This document shows, piece by piece, positions 6,629-6,922 of a DNA stretch of 6,922 nt. The stretch's first letter is position 1, and each line of letters begins with the position of its first letter. The DNA is from Rickettsia typhi. Lineage in GTDB: Bacteria > Pseudomonadota > Alphaproteobacteria > Rickettsiales > UBA1997. The position numbers were made by a program, and so were the translations under genes. The notes under the pieces are model-generated. The model saw only the letters and a list, made by a program, of their open reading frames with translations. It searched no databases and was not told where the DNA came from. The stretch spans positions 1-6,922 of the forward strand of contig CAMCFD010000080.1 of NCBI GenBank assembly GCA_945874115.1, in the 5' to 3' direction.

Positions 6629-6922
6629 CTAAATTACGTCGAGAAAATTCTTGATAATTTGATGTCCGAATTCAGACGCGATTGATTCTGGATGAAATTG
6701 CACGCCATAAATTTTGTGCTTTTTATGGGCAAGTCCCATTATTATTCCATCTTTCGTTTGAGCAGTAATTTCGAGGCTTTGCGGCAAAGATTCTTTCTCA
6801 ACAGTCAATGAGTGATAGCGCGTCGCTTTAAAAGGCGAAGGCAATCCTTTAAAAACAGATTTTCCTTCGTGATGAATATCGCTGATTTTTCCATGCATCG
6901 GATAAGTCTTGATAACCTTGCC
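6629..6922 (-). CDS. trpG: Anthranilate synthase component II, glutamine amidotransferase (C-terminal part; 5' truncated)
   Basis: The frame is open to the right edge, so the gene starts beyond the window; 97 codons are visible and the methionine at 6898 is internal. TrpG is a class I glutamine amidotransferase that hydrolyses glutamine and passes ammonia to TrpE for anthranilate synthesis. The visible part holds HGK followed by the RYHSL motif and then GVQFHPES, giving the His (codon 6692-6694) and Glu (6686-6688) of the Cys-His-Glu triad. The nucleophilic Cys would lie off the right edge. The closely related PabA of folate synthesis shares these motifs; the adjacent trpD favours TrpG. The gene may serve both pathways, as in some bacteria, but that is inference. 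It ends in TAG, in the same frame as trpD. Confidence 0.93.
   Translation of the reverse strand, partial: GKVIKTYPMHGKISDIHHEGKSVFKGLPSPFKATRYHSLTVEKESLPQSLEITAQTKDGIIMGLAHKKHKIYGVQFHPESIASEFGHQIIKNFLDVI

Overview
This window looks like ordinary chromosomal DNA from an AT-leaning Gram-negative bacterium; sampled lines run from about one third to just under one half G+C. It holds an inner-membrane/periplasm/outer-membrane efflux system, which requires a double membrane. The proteins resemble proteobacterial MexAB-OprM and AcrAB sequences, so a proteobacterium is likely. An alphaproteobacterium is possible, but the window cannot settle this. The standard genetic code fits: tryptophans are TGG, and the five visible stop codons are TAA or TAG.

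Left and centre (1-5591, plus strand): a tripartite RND multidrug-efflux operon. It starts with the 3' part of a periplasmic adaptor (membrane fusion protein, AcrA/MexA type) whose 5' end lies off the left edge. Next is a complete RND pump (AcrB/MexB, HAE1 type, 1037 aa), whose ATG overlaps the adaptor's TAA by one base and has a strong ribosome binding site. After a 42-base AT-rich gap comes a complete outer-membrane channel lipoprotein of the OprM/NodT type (483 aa). Together they would take substrates from the inner membrane and periplasm and export them across the outer membrane using proton-motive force. The pump keeps its proton-relay residues and the phenylalanines of its deep binding pocket, so it should work. 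The adaptor carries an unusual 110-residue Lys/Glu-rich C-terminal tail.

Right (5594-6922, minus strand): tryptophan biosynthesis genes. trpG (glutamine amidotransferase subunit of anthranilate synthase) has its 5' end off the right edge and is followed by a complete trpD (anthranilate phosphoribosyltransferase). The two genes share a reading frame, separated by one TAG and 17 open codons. trpD converges on the efflux operon with only two bases between the stop codons. No trpC follows it, so the trp cluster ends here.

I found no RNA genes, mobile elements, CRISPR arrays, origins or convincing terminators. Genes fill the window almost completely; the largest gap is about 50 bases. I do not see an undescribed system. 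The points most worth a second look are the adaptor tail, the in-frame trpG/trpD arrangement, and a four-residue insertion beside the anthranilate-binding arginine of TrpD.
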